Assembly (NCBI GenBank): GCA_022706865.1 | Contig: JAKJBT010000034.1 | Location: 1-17,487, forward strand | Direction of reading: 5' to 3' | Length of the DNA stretch: 17,487 nt | Source: Bacillota bacterium | GTDB lineage: Bacteria > Bacillota_A > Clostridia > Lutisporales > Lutisporaceae | Part shown: positions 6,031 to 13,939 of the stretch, in pieces | Layout: the number at the start of each line of letters is the position of its first letter | Position numbering within the stretch: position 1 is the first letter of the stretch | Notes under the pieces: generated by a model | The model's database searches: none | Told to the model about the DNA's origin: nothing | The model's input: the letters and a program-made list of their open reading frames with translations, nothing else | Made by a program: the position numbers and the translations under genes

Positions 6031-7341
6031 TTATTCACCGGAAGCTCTTTTGAGGCTTTCTTCCAGTTCAATATCCGCCTCTTTGAGCATCCATTCTATA
6101 GAAATACCGAAGCCTTTTGTCGGATCGTTAACAAGCACATGGGTTACGCAACCTATAAGCTTGTTGTCCTGAATAATCGGACTCCCTGACATACCTTGAA
6201 CAATTCCGCCGGTTTTTTCTATAAGTTTTTTATCTGTTATGCGTATTATCATGCTCTTGGATTCTGAGCTTCTTTGTTTCATTACCTTCTGGATTTCAAT
6301 ATCAAATTCCTCTACCTTATTTCCTTCTATTGTTGTTAATATCTTTGCAGGCCCTTCCTTAATCTGACTGTTCAAACCTATAGAAACCGGTTTTGTTCTG
6401 ACTGGCTTTTGTTTTTTTGAAAGCTTTCCATATATCCCAAAGCTTGTATTCTTATATATAACCCCATATTCATCATCACTGTCGTAGAATACTCCGACAA
6501 GCTCTCCGGGTACTGTTTTCTTCGCCTTCTGTATTGATGCAATTTTTGATTTTATTATTTTACCGCTGTTTATATCCACCAATACACCTGAGTCAACATC
6601 AGTAATGCCGTGACCCAGGGCACCAAACATCCTGCTTTTTGGGTCATAAAAGGTCATTGTTCCCACACCGGCTATATTGTCCCTTACCCACAAACCTATT
6701 CTGTAAATGCCATCCTCTTCACATTTTACCGGCTTGACGTATAAATCCTGCCTGCTTCCGTCCCTTTCAACCAGAACCTTGATTCTTTCCTCCTTATTAT
6801 CTTTGTTGTTCAAGTAATCAATAATATCCCTTTCCTTTTCCACCTGATTATCGTCAATCTGCATTATTTTGTCGCCTACTTCGAAGCCTGCATCTGCAGC
6901 AGGGCTGCACCTTCTTCCCTTAGTATCGGTTATACTGGATAAACCGACAACCAGCACTCCCTTTGATTCTATCCTTACGCCGATAGCTTCCCCTGACGGT
7001 ACAACCTTTATATCAGGAATCATATTCAGAGTAACCTGTTTTATAGGAAGTAATCCTAAAAGCATAAGATTGGCTTTTGCCTTTCCTTTTCCGGCATCCT
7101 CCATTAAAAGAAAGGAAGAAATTATTTTGTTATTATTAACATTTATGCTGTTCTTATAGTCTCCAATCACTTCAAGATTACAAGCCATGCTGTTTGGCAG
7201 CTTTCGGTCCTGTCCTTGTATAACATTTATCTCATCAGGGAAGCTATATATAGTGAATAATACATTTGTCAGGCAGAGTATTGTTATTATCAGAGTGGTG
7301 TACAAAAAAATATTTCTGTAATTCTTTTTATGCAATAGCAT
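6031..7341 (-). CDS. spoIVB: SpoIVB serine peptidase (sigma-K checkpoint signal)
   Basis: SpoIVB is made in the forespore, crosses into the space between the two membranes and triggers proteolytic activation of pro-sigma-K in organisms that process it that way. The 436-aa protein has a basic N-terminus and one hydrophobic anchor (about residues 10-33), then a PDZ domain (about 120-210, GVLVVGLSSI, SPAADAGFEVGDKIMQI) and an S55 peptidase domain. This carries GALGHGITD (catalytic His near 244) and QGMSGSPI (catalytic Ser near 385), with Asp near 370 in ITDKK a likely third residue. Length fits the B. subtilis protein (about 426 aa). I chose ATG 7341, with AGGAG four bases upstream; GTG 7344, TTG 7335 and TTG 7380 (behind GAGAGAGG) are alternatives. 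It is followed by a strong terminator and preceded by a repeat element. Confidence 0.95.
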   Translation of the reverse strand: MLLHKKNYRNIFLYTTLIITILCLTNVLFTIYSFPDEINVIQGQDRKLPNSMACNLEVIGDYKNSINVNNNKIISSFLLMEDAGKGKAKANLMLLGLLPIKQVTLNMIPDIKVVPSGEAIGVRIESKGVLVVGLSSITDTKGRRCSPAADAGFEVGDKIMQIDDNQVEKERDIIDYLNNKDNKEERIKVLVERDGSRQDLYVKPVKCEEDGIYRIGLWVRDNIAGVGTMTFYDPKSRMFGALGHGITDVDSGVLVDINSGKIIKSKIASIQKAKKTVPGELVGVFYDSDDEYGVIYKNTSFGIYGKLSKKQKPVRTKPVSIGLNSQIKEGPAKILTTIEGNKVEEFDIEIQKVMKQRSSESKSMIIRITDKKLIEKTGGIVQGMSGSPIIQDNKLIGCVTHVLVNDPTKGFGISIEWMLKEADIELEESLKRASGE

Positions 7342-7394
7342 CACTCTCCTGTTTCCCCAGAAGAGTCCGCCTTCAATCAAAAACCTCTCTCATT

Positions 7395-7424
7395 TAAGTT
7401 AACCTTTTTAAAGTCCTATTATTC
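7395..7424 (-). promoter_or_regulatory. Possible forespore (sigma-F/G) promoter of spoIVB
   Basis: On the minus strand GAATA (7420-7424), a 15-nt spacer and GGTTAACTTA (7395-7404) resemble a sigma-F site (consensus GYWTA, 15 nt, GGnnAnAHTR) with one mismatch in each element. spoIVB is forespore-transcribed in B. subtilis, which makes the location sensible, but the match is imperfect and the assignment is tentative. Confidence 0.3.
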
Positions 7425-7432
7425 TTATAATA

Positions 7433-7479
7433 TATTGAACGCACGTAAGCTTTTGTCTTGGGTATCGTGCGAATTCAAT
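7433..7479. repeat. 47-bp direct repeat, copy 1 (imperfect palindrome)
   Basis: It is identical over 47 bp to 7551-7597. Within each copy ATTGAA-CGCACG (7434-7445) pairs with CGTGCG-TTCAAT (7466-7471, 7474-7479), with two bulged A bases on one side and a 20-nt loop. It lies directly upstream of the spoIVB promoter region. Confidence 0.9.
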
Positions 7480-7490
7480 ACATTTAAGGT

Positions 7491-7550
7491 AGTTGTTTCG
7501 CAGAATTTTAACTTTGTTAAATGTTTTCTGCTGTTTTCTGCGAAACAACT
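7491..7550. repeat. Inverted repeat between the two direct repeats
   Basis: AGTTGTTTCGCAGAA (7491-7505) and its perfect 15-nt complement (7536-7550) flank a 30-nt AT-rich loop. That loop holds a smaller hairpin, TTTAAC/GTTAAA (7507-7512 and 7516-7521). The right arm touches the second direct repeat. No U-run follows on either strand, so it does not look like a terminator. Confidence 0.85.
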
Positions 7551-7597
7551 TATTGAACGCACGTAAGCTTTTGTCTTGGGTATCGTGCGAATTCAAT
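7551..7597. repeat. 47-bp direct repeat, copy 2 (imperfect palindrome)
   Basis: This is a perfect copy of 7433-7479 in the same orientation. It sits directly downstream of recN, 25 nt past the recN stop codon, and immediately follows the right arm of the 15-bp inverted repeat. Confidence 0.9.
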
Positions 7598-7600
7598 GAA

Positions 7601-7634
7601 AACAAATCGGGAAAATGTCTTTTACATTTTCCCG
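7601..7634 (-). terminator. Intrinsic terminator overlapping the end of recN
   Basis: CGGGAAAATGT (minus strand, 7624-7634) pairs perfectly with ACATTTTCCCG (7608-7618) around a 5-nt loop, followed by ATTTGTTTTC. The upstream arm contains the last codons of recN and the first base of its stop, so coding and termination signals are shared. Confidence 0.8.
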
Positions 7635-9304
7635 ACTAATTGCTTAGCGTGTTCCATGGATGCTTCAATATTTTCATTTCCTCCGAGCATTCGCGCAATT
7701 TCTTCCACTCTTTCTTCAAATTTCAAGATTTTAATTTCCGTGTAAGTCTTATTATCCTGTACTTTCTTATCTACAAATATGTGATTATCTGTAAGGCTTG
7801 CAATTTGAGGCAGATGTGTGATGCAAAGAATTTGTGTGTTTTTTGAAATTGCTTTAATTTTTTGTCCGACCATATTGGCAGTCTGACCGCCTACTCCTGC
7901 ATCTATCTCGTCAAATACAACGCATGGGGCCCTTTCTATTTCCGAAAAAGCATTTTTGATTGCAAGCATTACCCTTGACATTTCTCCACCCGAAGCTATT
8001 TTCGACAGTGCTTTTTCAGGCTCCCCGGGATTCGGAGATATCATAAATTCTATCTTATCAATGCCATTAGCACTGATTACATTTTCATCCTGCGAAATTT
8101 TTATAACAAATCTTGAACCGTGCATGTTAAGGTCCTGAAGCTCCTTTTCAATAAGCTTCTCCAGTGTTTTCGCCTTTGCCTTCCTCGTGTCGGATAGCAG
8201 CCTTGCTTTTACCATGTACTGTTCCTTGATATTTTCTATTTCACTTTCTAATTCCGCCATATTCTTCTCATTGTCAATAAGCTCCTGAAGTTCCTTCGCA
8301 GCATTATCCCTGTATGCAAGTACTTCCTCAATACTGCTTCCGTATTTTCTTTTCAGCTTATTTATCTGATCAAGCCTTTCTTCCAAAAGATCTATTTCAT
8401 TGTCATTAAACTCAATGTTATCGCGGTATACCCTCAATTCTCCCTTTATATCCTCAAGCTGGTATATGATCTCTTCAATCCTTGATTTATAGGTTTCCAG
8501 CGTTTCATCAGCTGCTGTCAATTCTCTCATAGTACCTGCGCTTTCGGAAAGCATATCCAATGCTCCTCTTGCTCCGCTGTCTCCGCTATAAATAACATCA
8601 TATACATGAGTCACACCCTTCAGCAGCTTTTCGGCATTAATAAGAAGATGCCGTCTTAGCCTCAATTCCTCATCTTCATTTATCTTCAGCTTTGCGCTTT
8701 CGATTTCTTCAACCTGGAATCTCAGTATGTCCAGCTTTCTTTCTCTTTCTGAAGCACTGCCGCTGGCATTTTTCAGTTTGTCCGAAAGTTCGGCATGCTT
8801 GTCCGACAAAAGCTTAACATCACTCTTGATTTGATATATCTCATCGCTTCCGAAGCTGTCAACATACTCTCCATGTTTAACGGAATTGAAAAGCAGCTGG
8901 TATTCATTCTGGCCTACTATATCCACCAGATACTGTGCAATCCTTTTAAGTATGGAAAGAGTAACAATCTGCCCATTCAATCTGCAGACAGATTTGCCAT
9001 GTGCATTTACTTCCCGTGTAATAACCAGGCAGTTGTCCGAATCTGATTCTATACCGTATTCCTCCAGGATATTCTTTATATCCCAAACACCGTCAATTGA
9101 AAACAGCGCTTCAATTGAAGCCTTTTCTTCACCTGTCCTTATGTCTTCCTTACTGAACTTTCCGCCTGTAACTGCAGAGAGAGCATCAATAACAAGTGAT
9201 TTTCCCGATCCCGTTTCTCCTGTGATTACATTAAGTCCGGGTTCAAAGGCAATCTGCTGTCGTTCGATCAGCACATAATTTTTGATACTCATTTCAAGAA
9301 GCAT
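7622..9304 (-). CDS. recN: DNA repair ATPase RecN
   Basis: RecN is an SMC-like ATPase that acts early in recombinational repair of double-strand breaks. The 560-aa protein is full length (B. subtilis about 576). It has an N-terminal Walker A motif GETGSGKS (residues 29-36) and a long charged central region rich in E, L and K (about 150-370) typical of its coiled coil. The C-terminal half has the ABC signature SGGEMSRV (from 438), Walker B CVVFDEID (461-468) and the switch histidine in CITHLPQIA (about 497). ATG 9304 is preceded by AGGTGA at 7-nt spacing; the argR stop lies 11 nt upstream, so the two genes are co-transcribed. A terminator hairpin overlaps the recN stop. The recN-argR pairing is standard in Firmicutes. 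Confidence 0.97.
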   Translation of the reverse strand: MLLEMSIKNYVLIERQQIAFEPGLNVITGETGSGKSLVIDALSAVTGGKFSKEDIRTGEEKASIEALFSIDGVWDIKNILEEYGIESDSDNCLVITREVNAHGKSVCRLNGQIVTLSILKRIAQYLVDIVGQNEYQLLFNSVKHGEYVDSFGSDEIYQIKSDVKLLSDKHAELSDKLKNASGSASERERKLDILRFQVEEIESAKLKINEDEELRLRRHLLINAEKLLKGVTHVYDVIYSGDSGARGALDMLSESAGTMRELTAADETLETYKSRIEEIIYQLEDIKGELRVYRDNIEFNDNEIDLLEERLDQINKLKRKYGSSIEEVLAYRDNAAKELQELIDNEKNMAELESEIENIKEQYMVKARLLSDTRKAKAKTLEKLIEKELQDLNMHGSRFVIKISQDENVISANGIDKIEFMISPNPGEPEKALSKIASGGEMSRVMLAIKNAFSEIERAPCVVFDEIDAGVGGQTANMVGQKIKAISKNTQILCITHLPQIASLTDNHIFVDKKVQDNKTYTEIKILKFEERVEEIARMLGGNENIEASMEHAKQLVGKM

Positions 9305-9315
9305 TATTGCATCAC

Positions 9316-9765
9316 CTATTTCATCATCTTCTTAAGCCTGTCTATTACTACCTCAACATTCTCCAGATTTCTTACAAGAATAAAAATAGTGTCATCTCCG
9401 GCTATAGTCCCTACCACTTCTTTGAAATCCAATACATCAATTGCTTCTGCAGCTGCATTTGCAGCTCCGGAGAATGTTTTTACGACTACTATATTCCCTG
9501 AAAAATCAACACTTAAAACAGATTCGGCAAATACCTTCACAAGACGTTCATTCAGCATGCTGTCCTGCTCCTTCAAGGATGCATACCTGTAAATGCCGTC
9601 CTCATCAAGTACCTTTACCAGTTTCAATTCCTTAATGTCCCTGGATACCGTTGCCTGGGTTATGTTGTAACCGCATTTTTTAAGCTCTTCCGCCAGTTCT
9701 TCCTGTGTCTCCGTCGGATGTTTTTCAATAATCTCCAAAATTTTTGCGTGTCTGGATATTTTCAT
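9316..9765 (-). CDS. argR: Arginine repressor ArgR/AhrC
   Basis: This is a hexameric, arginine-responsive transcription regulator of arginine biosynthesis and catabolism. The 149-aa protein has the normal family length. The N-terminal winged helix-turn-helix (about 1-70) includes the recognition-helix signature QATVSRDIKEL (37-47). The C-terminal oligomerisation domain contains VVGTIAGDDTIFI (117-129), where D124/D125 bind arginine. ATG 9765 has GGAGG 7 nt upstream. It sits between nadK (26-nt gap) and recN (11-nt gap) on the same strand, so it is likely part of the nadK-argR-recN unit. No clear ARG box was found close by, so autoregulation cannot be stated. Confidence 0.96.
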   Translation of the reverse strand: MKISRHAKILEIIEKHPTETQEELAEELKKCGYNITQATVSRDIKELKLVKVLDEDGIYRYASLKEQDSMLNERLVKVFAESVLSVDFSGNIVVVKTFSGAANAAAEAIDVLDFKEVVGTIAGDDTIFILVRNLENVEVVIDRLKKMMK

Positions 9766-9791
9766 TTCTCTACCTCCACTCCGTTTTCTAA

Positions 9792-10640
9792 CTAACGCTC
9801 AGAAATTTTTCTTCTTAACACATCAAAGAAGCTTCTCTGCTTTAGTTTGACAAGGTTGGTGACGAAGCTTGAACTTCTTATCCTAACTACTTTTCCGGAA
9901 CTTAATTTATATGAATCCTGTCCGTCCACCGAAAGCATGACCTCAGAGTTTTCATCGCCTATTACTATTTTGACTTCATCCTTCTCTGACACAACAATTG
10001 ACCTGTTATGGATTGTATGTGGACATATAGGAGTTATTATCAACACCTTCAATTCGGGGCTTACTATAGGGCCTCCCGCGGACAGTGAGTATGCGGTAGA
10101 TCCTGTAGGGCTGGATACTACAACTCCGTCCGCCGAATAGAATTCAAAAAAATTATCATTGATATATGTAGAAATAGTAATCATTCTTGTCGTCATGCCT
10201 TTTGTAACGCTGAAATCATTAAGGGCCACGAATTCTTCCCCATTACCATCATCATCTTCAACCAGCGCCTCCAGCATCATCCTTTTTTCAATAAGATAAT
10301 CACCCTCCATTATCTTATCCAGTGACATATACATGTCGCTTATTTCGGCTTCCGCCAGAAACCCAAGATGTCCGAGATTTATGCCGAACAGGGGAACATC
10401 GTATTGGGCTGATTGTCTTGCTATATTCAATATTGTGCCATCACCGCCAAGAACAATTACAACATCGCTGGAGGAATATATCTTCTCCCTGCTGCAGCCG
10501 GAATCCTTGTATTCCAGTCTTTCTGCAATATCCGACTCCAGCAGGAGCTCTGCATCTTTATTTGCGAACCACAGCAAAATGCTTCTGGTTACATTCAGGT
10601 CCTTATCTTTATTTATATTCGGAATAATCCCCAGCTTCAT
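9792..10640 (-). CDS. nadK: NAD kinase
   Basis: NadK phosphorylates NAD to NADP, the only route to NADP. The 282-aa protein carries the signature GGDGT (65-69) in VVIVLGGDGTILN. It also has the second family block from ALNDFSV (139-145) to DGVVVSSPTGSTAYSLSAGGP (171-191), and CPHTIHNRSIVV (206-217), which is also typical. Length fits bacterial ATP/polyphosphate NAD kinases. I chose ATG 10640 because homologues begin M-K-x-G-I-x-x-N. The ribosome-binding site AGGGAG is 11 nt upstream, a long but possible spacing; a TTG at 10652 is the alternative. The 90-bp gap to tlyA is AT-rich and I see no convincing promoter there. It is followed by argR and recN. Confidence 0.95.
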   Translation of the reverse strand: MKLGIIPNINKDKDLNVTRSILLWFANKDAELLLESDIAERLEYKDSGCSREKIYSSSDVVIVLGGDGTILNIARQSAQYDVPLFGINLGHLGFLAEAEISDMYMSLDKIMEGDYLIEKRMMLEALVEDDDGNGEEFVALNDFSVTKGMTTRMITISTYINDNFFEFYSADGVVVSSPTGSTAYSLSAGGPIVSPELKVLIITPICPHTIHNRSIVVSEKDEVKIVIGDENSEVMLSVDGQDSYKLSSGKVVRIRSSSFVTNLVKLKQRSFFDVLRRKISER

Positions 10641-10730
10641 TAATTGCAACACTCCCTAAAATGTCTTAAGTTTATTTTATATTATGTATTTGAAATTATC
10701 TACAAATATTTGCATTATATAATTCCCGAA

Positions 10731-11543
10731 TCAACGTAAAAGTTCATGGGCCTTTAACACAGTACCGCTAATATCAATCCTTTGAGTCATATCGGATAAA
10801 TCTTTCTTTTTCGACAGGTACAGCAGGTATTCGATATTTCCTTCCGGCCCTTTTATGGGCGAGTAGCTTAGCCCCAGTATGGAAAGTCCCATTTCATCAC
10901 TGCAGAAAGAAATTATTTTTTCAATTACCTGAATATGTACGTCCTTGTCTCTCACTACACCTTTTTTTCCGACTTTTTCCCGCCCCGCCTCAAACTGTGG
11001 TTTAATAAGGCATACAATATCACCGTTCTCTTTTAGAAGCCGCATCACTGCGGGAAGTACCTTTGTCAGGGAAATAAAGGAAACGTCTATTGATGAAAAG
11101 TCTGCTGATTCGCTAATATCTTCAGGGGTAATATATCTGATGTTTGTCCGCTCCATACATACTACCCGGCTGTCAGTCCGCAGCTTCCATGCCAGCTGCC
11201 CGTAACCGACATCTATTGCGTATACCTTTAATGCACCGTTTTTAAGCATGCAGTCGGTGAAGCCCCCTGTAGATGCTCCAATGTCTAAAGCTACCTTATC
11301 CTTCAGATTGATGCCGAATTCACAAAGAGCCTTTTCCAGCTTCAGGCCTCCTCTGCTGACATAAGGCAGTGAATTACCCCGTATCTCAATATCTGAATCC
11401 ATGGCCAATTTTGTTCCCGGTTTGTCAACCTTGATACCATTTACATATACAATCCCTGACATTATCAGACTGCTTGCCTTTTCACGGCTTTCGGACATAC
11501 CGCGTTTGTGTATGAGAACATCCAGCCTCTCCTTTTCCGCCAA
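10731..11543 (-). CDS. tlyA: TlyA-family rRNA 2'-O-methyltransferase (S4 + FtsJ-like domains)
   Basis: TlyA-type enzymes methylate ribose of cytidines in 16S and/or 23S rRNA using S-adenosylmethionine. The 270-aa protein starts with an S4 RNA-binding domain (about 1-60, RLDVLIHKRGMSESREKA). A linker SRGGLKLEKAL (63-73) leads to a Rossmann methyltransferase domain with the SAM motif DIGASTGGFTD (87-97), DVSFIS (153-158, catalytic Asp) and LIKPQFE (179-185, catalytic Lys). The start is TTG 11543; AAGGAG, placed 9 nt upstream, overlaps the end of dxs, so tlyA translation is probably coupled to dxs. Whether it modifies one or both rRNAs is unknown. Haemolysin annotations for this family are historical. 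Confidence 0.93.
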   Translation of the reverse strand: MAEKERLDVLIHKRGMSESREKASSLIMSGIVYVNGIKVDKPGTKLAMDSDIEIRGNSLPYVSRGGLKLEKALCEFGINLKDKVALDIGASTGGFTDCMLKNGALKVYAIDVGYGQLAWKLRTDSRVVCMERTNIRYITPEDISESADFSSIDVSFISLTKVLPAVMRLLKENGDIVCLIKPQFEAGREKVGKKGVVRDKDVHIQVIEKIISFCSDEMGLSILGLSYSPIKGPEGNIEYLLYLSKKKDLSDMTQRIDISGTVLKAHELLR

Positions 11544-11549
11544 TGTACT

Positions 11550-13409
11550 CTACTCCTTCATAATTGTGTTGAACACACTTTCACTGTCTATTTTTTTCAG
11601 GGAATACAGCTCTTCCTTTTCTCCGTGAGGTATGAAACTGTCGTCATAGCCGATTATTCTGACGTCAACATCTGTCTTGAGCCGGCTTAACAATTCCAGA
11701 ATGCTGCTTCCGAAGCCGCCGCTTATTACATTGTCCTCCAAGGTGTATATGAGCTTGTGTTTCTTTGAAAGCTCGACAAGCAGCTCTTCATCCAGGGGCT
11801 TTATAAATCTGGCATTAACCAGAGTAAAGTTCCTTCCGGCTTTCTTCAGCTTTTCGCATACCTCCAGGGCTATTGAAACCATATTGCCTTCTGATATAAT
11901 GACACCGTCTTCTCCCTCTAAAATGACTTCGCTTTTACCAAGCTCCAGGGGTGTATGCGCAAATTCAAACTTCTTTGCCTTTCCCCTTGGATATCTAATT
12001 GCTGATGGGCCTTCAAGGGACAAAGCCATCTCCAGCATCTCACTCAACTCATTTCCGTCTTTGGGGCTCATTATCCTTATATTTGGGATATGCCTCAGGT
12101 ATGTGATATCAAATACTCCCTGGTGAGTCTCCCCATCAGAGCCGACAATACCTGCCCTGTCAACGGCAAACACTACATTCAGCTTCTGCATGCAGACATC
12201 ATGAATAATCTGGTCATAAGCCCTTTGCAGGAATGTGGAATATACTGCAAAAACAGGCCTGAAGCCCTGTGAGGCCAATCCGGCACAGAAGGTTACCGCA
12301 TGCTGCTCAGCAATACCCACATCAAAAAACCTTTCCTTATATTTTGATGCAAAACCGGATAAACCTGTTCCTTCAGCCATGGCAGCCGATACGGCAACTA
12401 TTTTATTATCCTTGTCCGCAAGCTTTAACAGGGTATCTCCGAAAAATTCAGAATAGGTCTTTCTTGAATCCTTTGATTTAAGCTCTCCGTTTTCAATAAA
12501 GAATGGGCTGATACCGTGGTATATATCCGGTTTGTCCTCAGCTATGGAATAGCCTTTACCCTTTACTGTGACTACATGTATCAATACGGGATACCCGTTA
12601 TATGTTTTTGCTCTTCTTATTACATCTTCAAGCTTTCTGATATCATGACCGTCTATAGGGCCGAAATACTTAAAACCAAGCTCCTCAAAAATAACTCCGG
12701 GAACCAGCAGGTATTTCATCCAGTCCCTCATTGCTTCAGCCGTTTTGAACATTGACTTTCCTATCACCGGAATCCTGTTTAATATAGCCTCTATCTTGCT
12801 TTTCATTTTGAAATATAAGGGCTCTGTTCTGAGCTTGCTCAGATAGTTGGACAGGCCCCCTATATTATGGGATATTGACATTTCATTGTCATTTAATATC
12901 ACTATAAGATTAGTCGGAAAGTCTCCGGCATGGTTCAATGCTTCAAAGGCCATGCCTCCTGTAAGTGCGCCGTCCCCTATAACTGCAGCAACGGAGTAGT
13001 TTTCTCCTGCCAGATCCCTTGCTTTTGCCATGCCAAGGGCTGCAGATATGGATGTACTGCTGTGTCCTGTTTCAAATGCGTCGTAAACACTCTCTTCCTT
13101 CTTGGGGAAACCGCTGATTCCATTAATTTTTCTAAGAGTAGCAAAGCTTTTTCTTCTGCCTGTAATAATTTTGTGGATGTAAGACTGGTGCCCCACATCC
13201 CATACTATTTTGTCCCTGGGTGTATCAAAAACCCTATGAAGTGCCAGGGTAAGCTCAACTACTCCAAGATTTGAAGCCAAATGGCCTCCGTTTTCGGAAA
13301 CCACTTTTATTACATAATCCCTAAGCTCCTTTGAAAGAACTTCAAGCTCTTGGTAGCTCAGTTTTTTCAAATCGGCAGGAGAATTTATATTATCCAGAAT
13401 TTTATACAT
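11550..13409 (-). CDS. dxs: 1-deoxy-D-xylulose-5-phosphate synthase
   Basis: Dxs condenses pyruvate with glyceraldehyde-3-phosphate to start the MEP isoprenoid pathway, using thiamin diphosphate. The 619-aa length is normal. Motifs seen are GGHLASNLGVVELT (41-54), WDVGHQSY (70-77), GHSSTSIS (115-122), the thiamin-diphosphate-binding GDGALTGG (145-152) with LNDNEMSIS (172-180), and later FDVGIAEQHAV (catalytic Glu) and IRYPRG. ATG 13409 is preceded by AGAAGGTTGA at suitable spacing. It sits 26 nt after the PAP2-like gene and near ispA, so two enzymes of isoprenoid synthesis share the operon. The stop is 6 nt before the tlyA start, and its final codons double as the tlyA ribosome-binding site. 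Confidence 0.98.
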   Translation of the reverse strand: MYKILDNINSPADLKKLSYQELEVLSKELRDYVIKVVSENGGHLASNLGVVELTLALHRVFDTPRDKIVWDVGHQSYIHKIITGRRKSFATLRKINGISGFPKKEESVYDAFETGHSSTSISAALGMAKARDLAGENYSVAAVIGDGALTGGMAFEALNHAGDFPTNLIVILNDNEMSISHNIGGLSNYLSKLRTEPLYFKMKSKIEAILNRIPVIGKSMFKTAEAMRDWMKYLLVPGVIFEELGFKYFGPIDGHDIRKLEDVIRRAKTYNGYPVLIHVVTVKGKGYSIAEDKPDIYHGISPFFIENGELKSKDSRKTYSEFFGDTLLKLADKDNKIVAVSAAMAEGTGLSGFASKYKERFFDVGIAEQHAVTFCAGLASQGFRPVFAVYSTFLQRAYDQIIHDVCMQKLNVVFAVDRAGIVGSDGETHQGVFDITYLRHIPNIRIMSPKDGNELSEMLEMALSLEGPSAIRYPRGKAKKFEFAHTPLELGKSEVILEGEDGVIISEGNMVSIALEVCEKLKKAGRNFTLVNARFIKPLDEELLVELSKKHKLIYTLEDNVISGGFGSSILELLSRLKTDVDVRIIGYDDSFIPHGEKEELYSLKKIDSESVFNTIMKE

Positions 13410-13435
13410 TTATAACTCAACCTTCTATTTTATTT

Positions 13436-13882
13436 TTAACGTACCATTATATTTGCAACAACAATCCCCAATAATGCACCGGCCATAACTTCCTTCGGAG
13501 TATGTCCTATAAGCTCCTTCAGCTTTTGGTCGGTAATCGGCTTGTTGTGTGCGAGATCCTCGATTATCATATTTAATATTTTTGCCTGGTTTCCTGCTGC
13601 CCTTCTTACTCCTGCAGCATCATACATCACAACAAAGGCGAAACACAAGGAAACGGCAAAAATAGGCGAATCCCAGCCATACATCCTTCCTATTGACGTA
13701 GAAAGCGCCATAACAAAAGCAGTATGAGAGCTTGGCATGCCTCCGGAACCTACGAGCCTTGTCAGATCCAGCTTCTTGCTGCTGTAAAAGGTAAATATTA
13801 TTTTTAGTACTTGAGCAATTAACCATGCCGTAACACAGGCCATCAATGCTTTGTTGCCTGCAACTTTCACAAAGAAATTCAA
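13436..13882 (-). CDS. Divergent PAP2/DUF212 (YuiD-like) membrane protein
   Basis: This 148-aa membrane protein of the divergent PAP2 family (DUF212, B. subtilis YuiD) has hydrophobic segments near residues 12-32, 52-88 and 130-146. The phosphatase-type loop GSGGMPSSHTAFV (45-57) holds the conserved Ser-His of acid phosphatase/vanadium peroxidase enzymes. YDAAGVRRAAG (87-97) and GHTPKEVMAGALLGI (126-140) are also family signatures. The likely start is TTG 13882, 6 nt after AGGAGAGGG; an earlier TTG at 13900 has no ribosome-binding site. It lies between ispA and dxs, so a prenyl-phosphate substrate is plausible, but activity has not been shown for the family as far as I know. Confidence 0.88.
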   Translation of the reverse strand: MNFFVKVAGNKALMACVTAWLIAQVLKIIFTFYSSKKLDLTRLVGSGGMPSSHTAFVMALSTSIGRMYGWDSPIFAVSLCFAFVVMYDAAGVRRAAGNQAKILNMIIEDLAHNKPITDQKLKELIGHTPKEVMAGALLGIVVANIMVR

Positions 13883-13939
13883 AAACAACCCTCTCCTCAA
13901 ATGCTTTTCATATGTACTCCATTATACATATTGTATAAT

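Noticed and set aside
7433..7597. Two-repeat CRISPR array
   Set aside because: The repeats are 47 bp and strongly palindromic, the single 71-bp spacer is itself an inverted repeat, and no cas gene is present.
7408..7605. 65-codon minus-strand open frame across the repeats
   Set aside because: It runs through duplicated hairpins and the spoIVB upstream region with no ribosome-binding site; it is a chance frame.
10641..10730. Promoter for nadK in the gap after tlyA
   Set aside because: TTGTAG with TATAAA 18 nt downstream on the minus strand matches the -35 consensus at only 3 of 6 positions; the gap is generally AT-rich, so I do not call it.
12930..13274. Plus-strand frame opposite dxs (114 codons), and similar long plus-strand frames opposite other genes
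   Set aside because: These are shadows of well-identified minus-strand genes, with no ribosome-binding site or recognisable domain.
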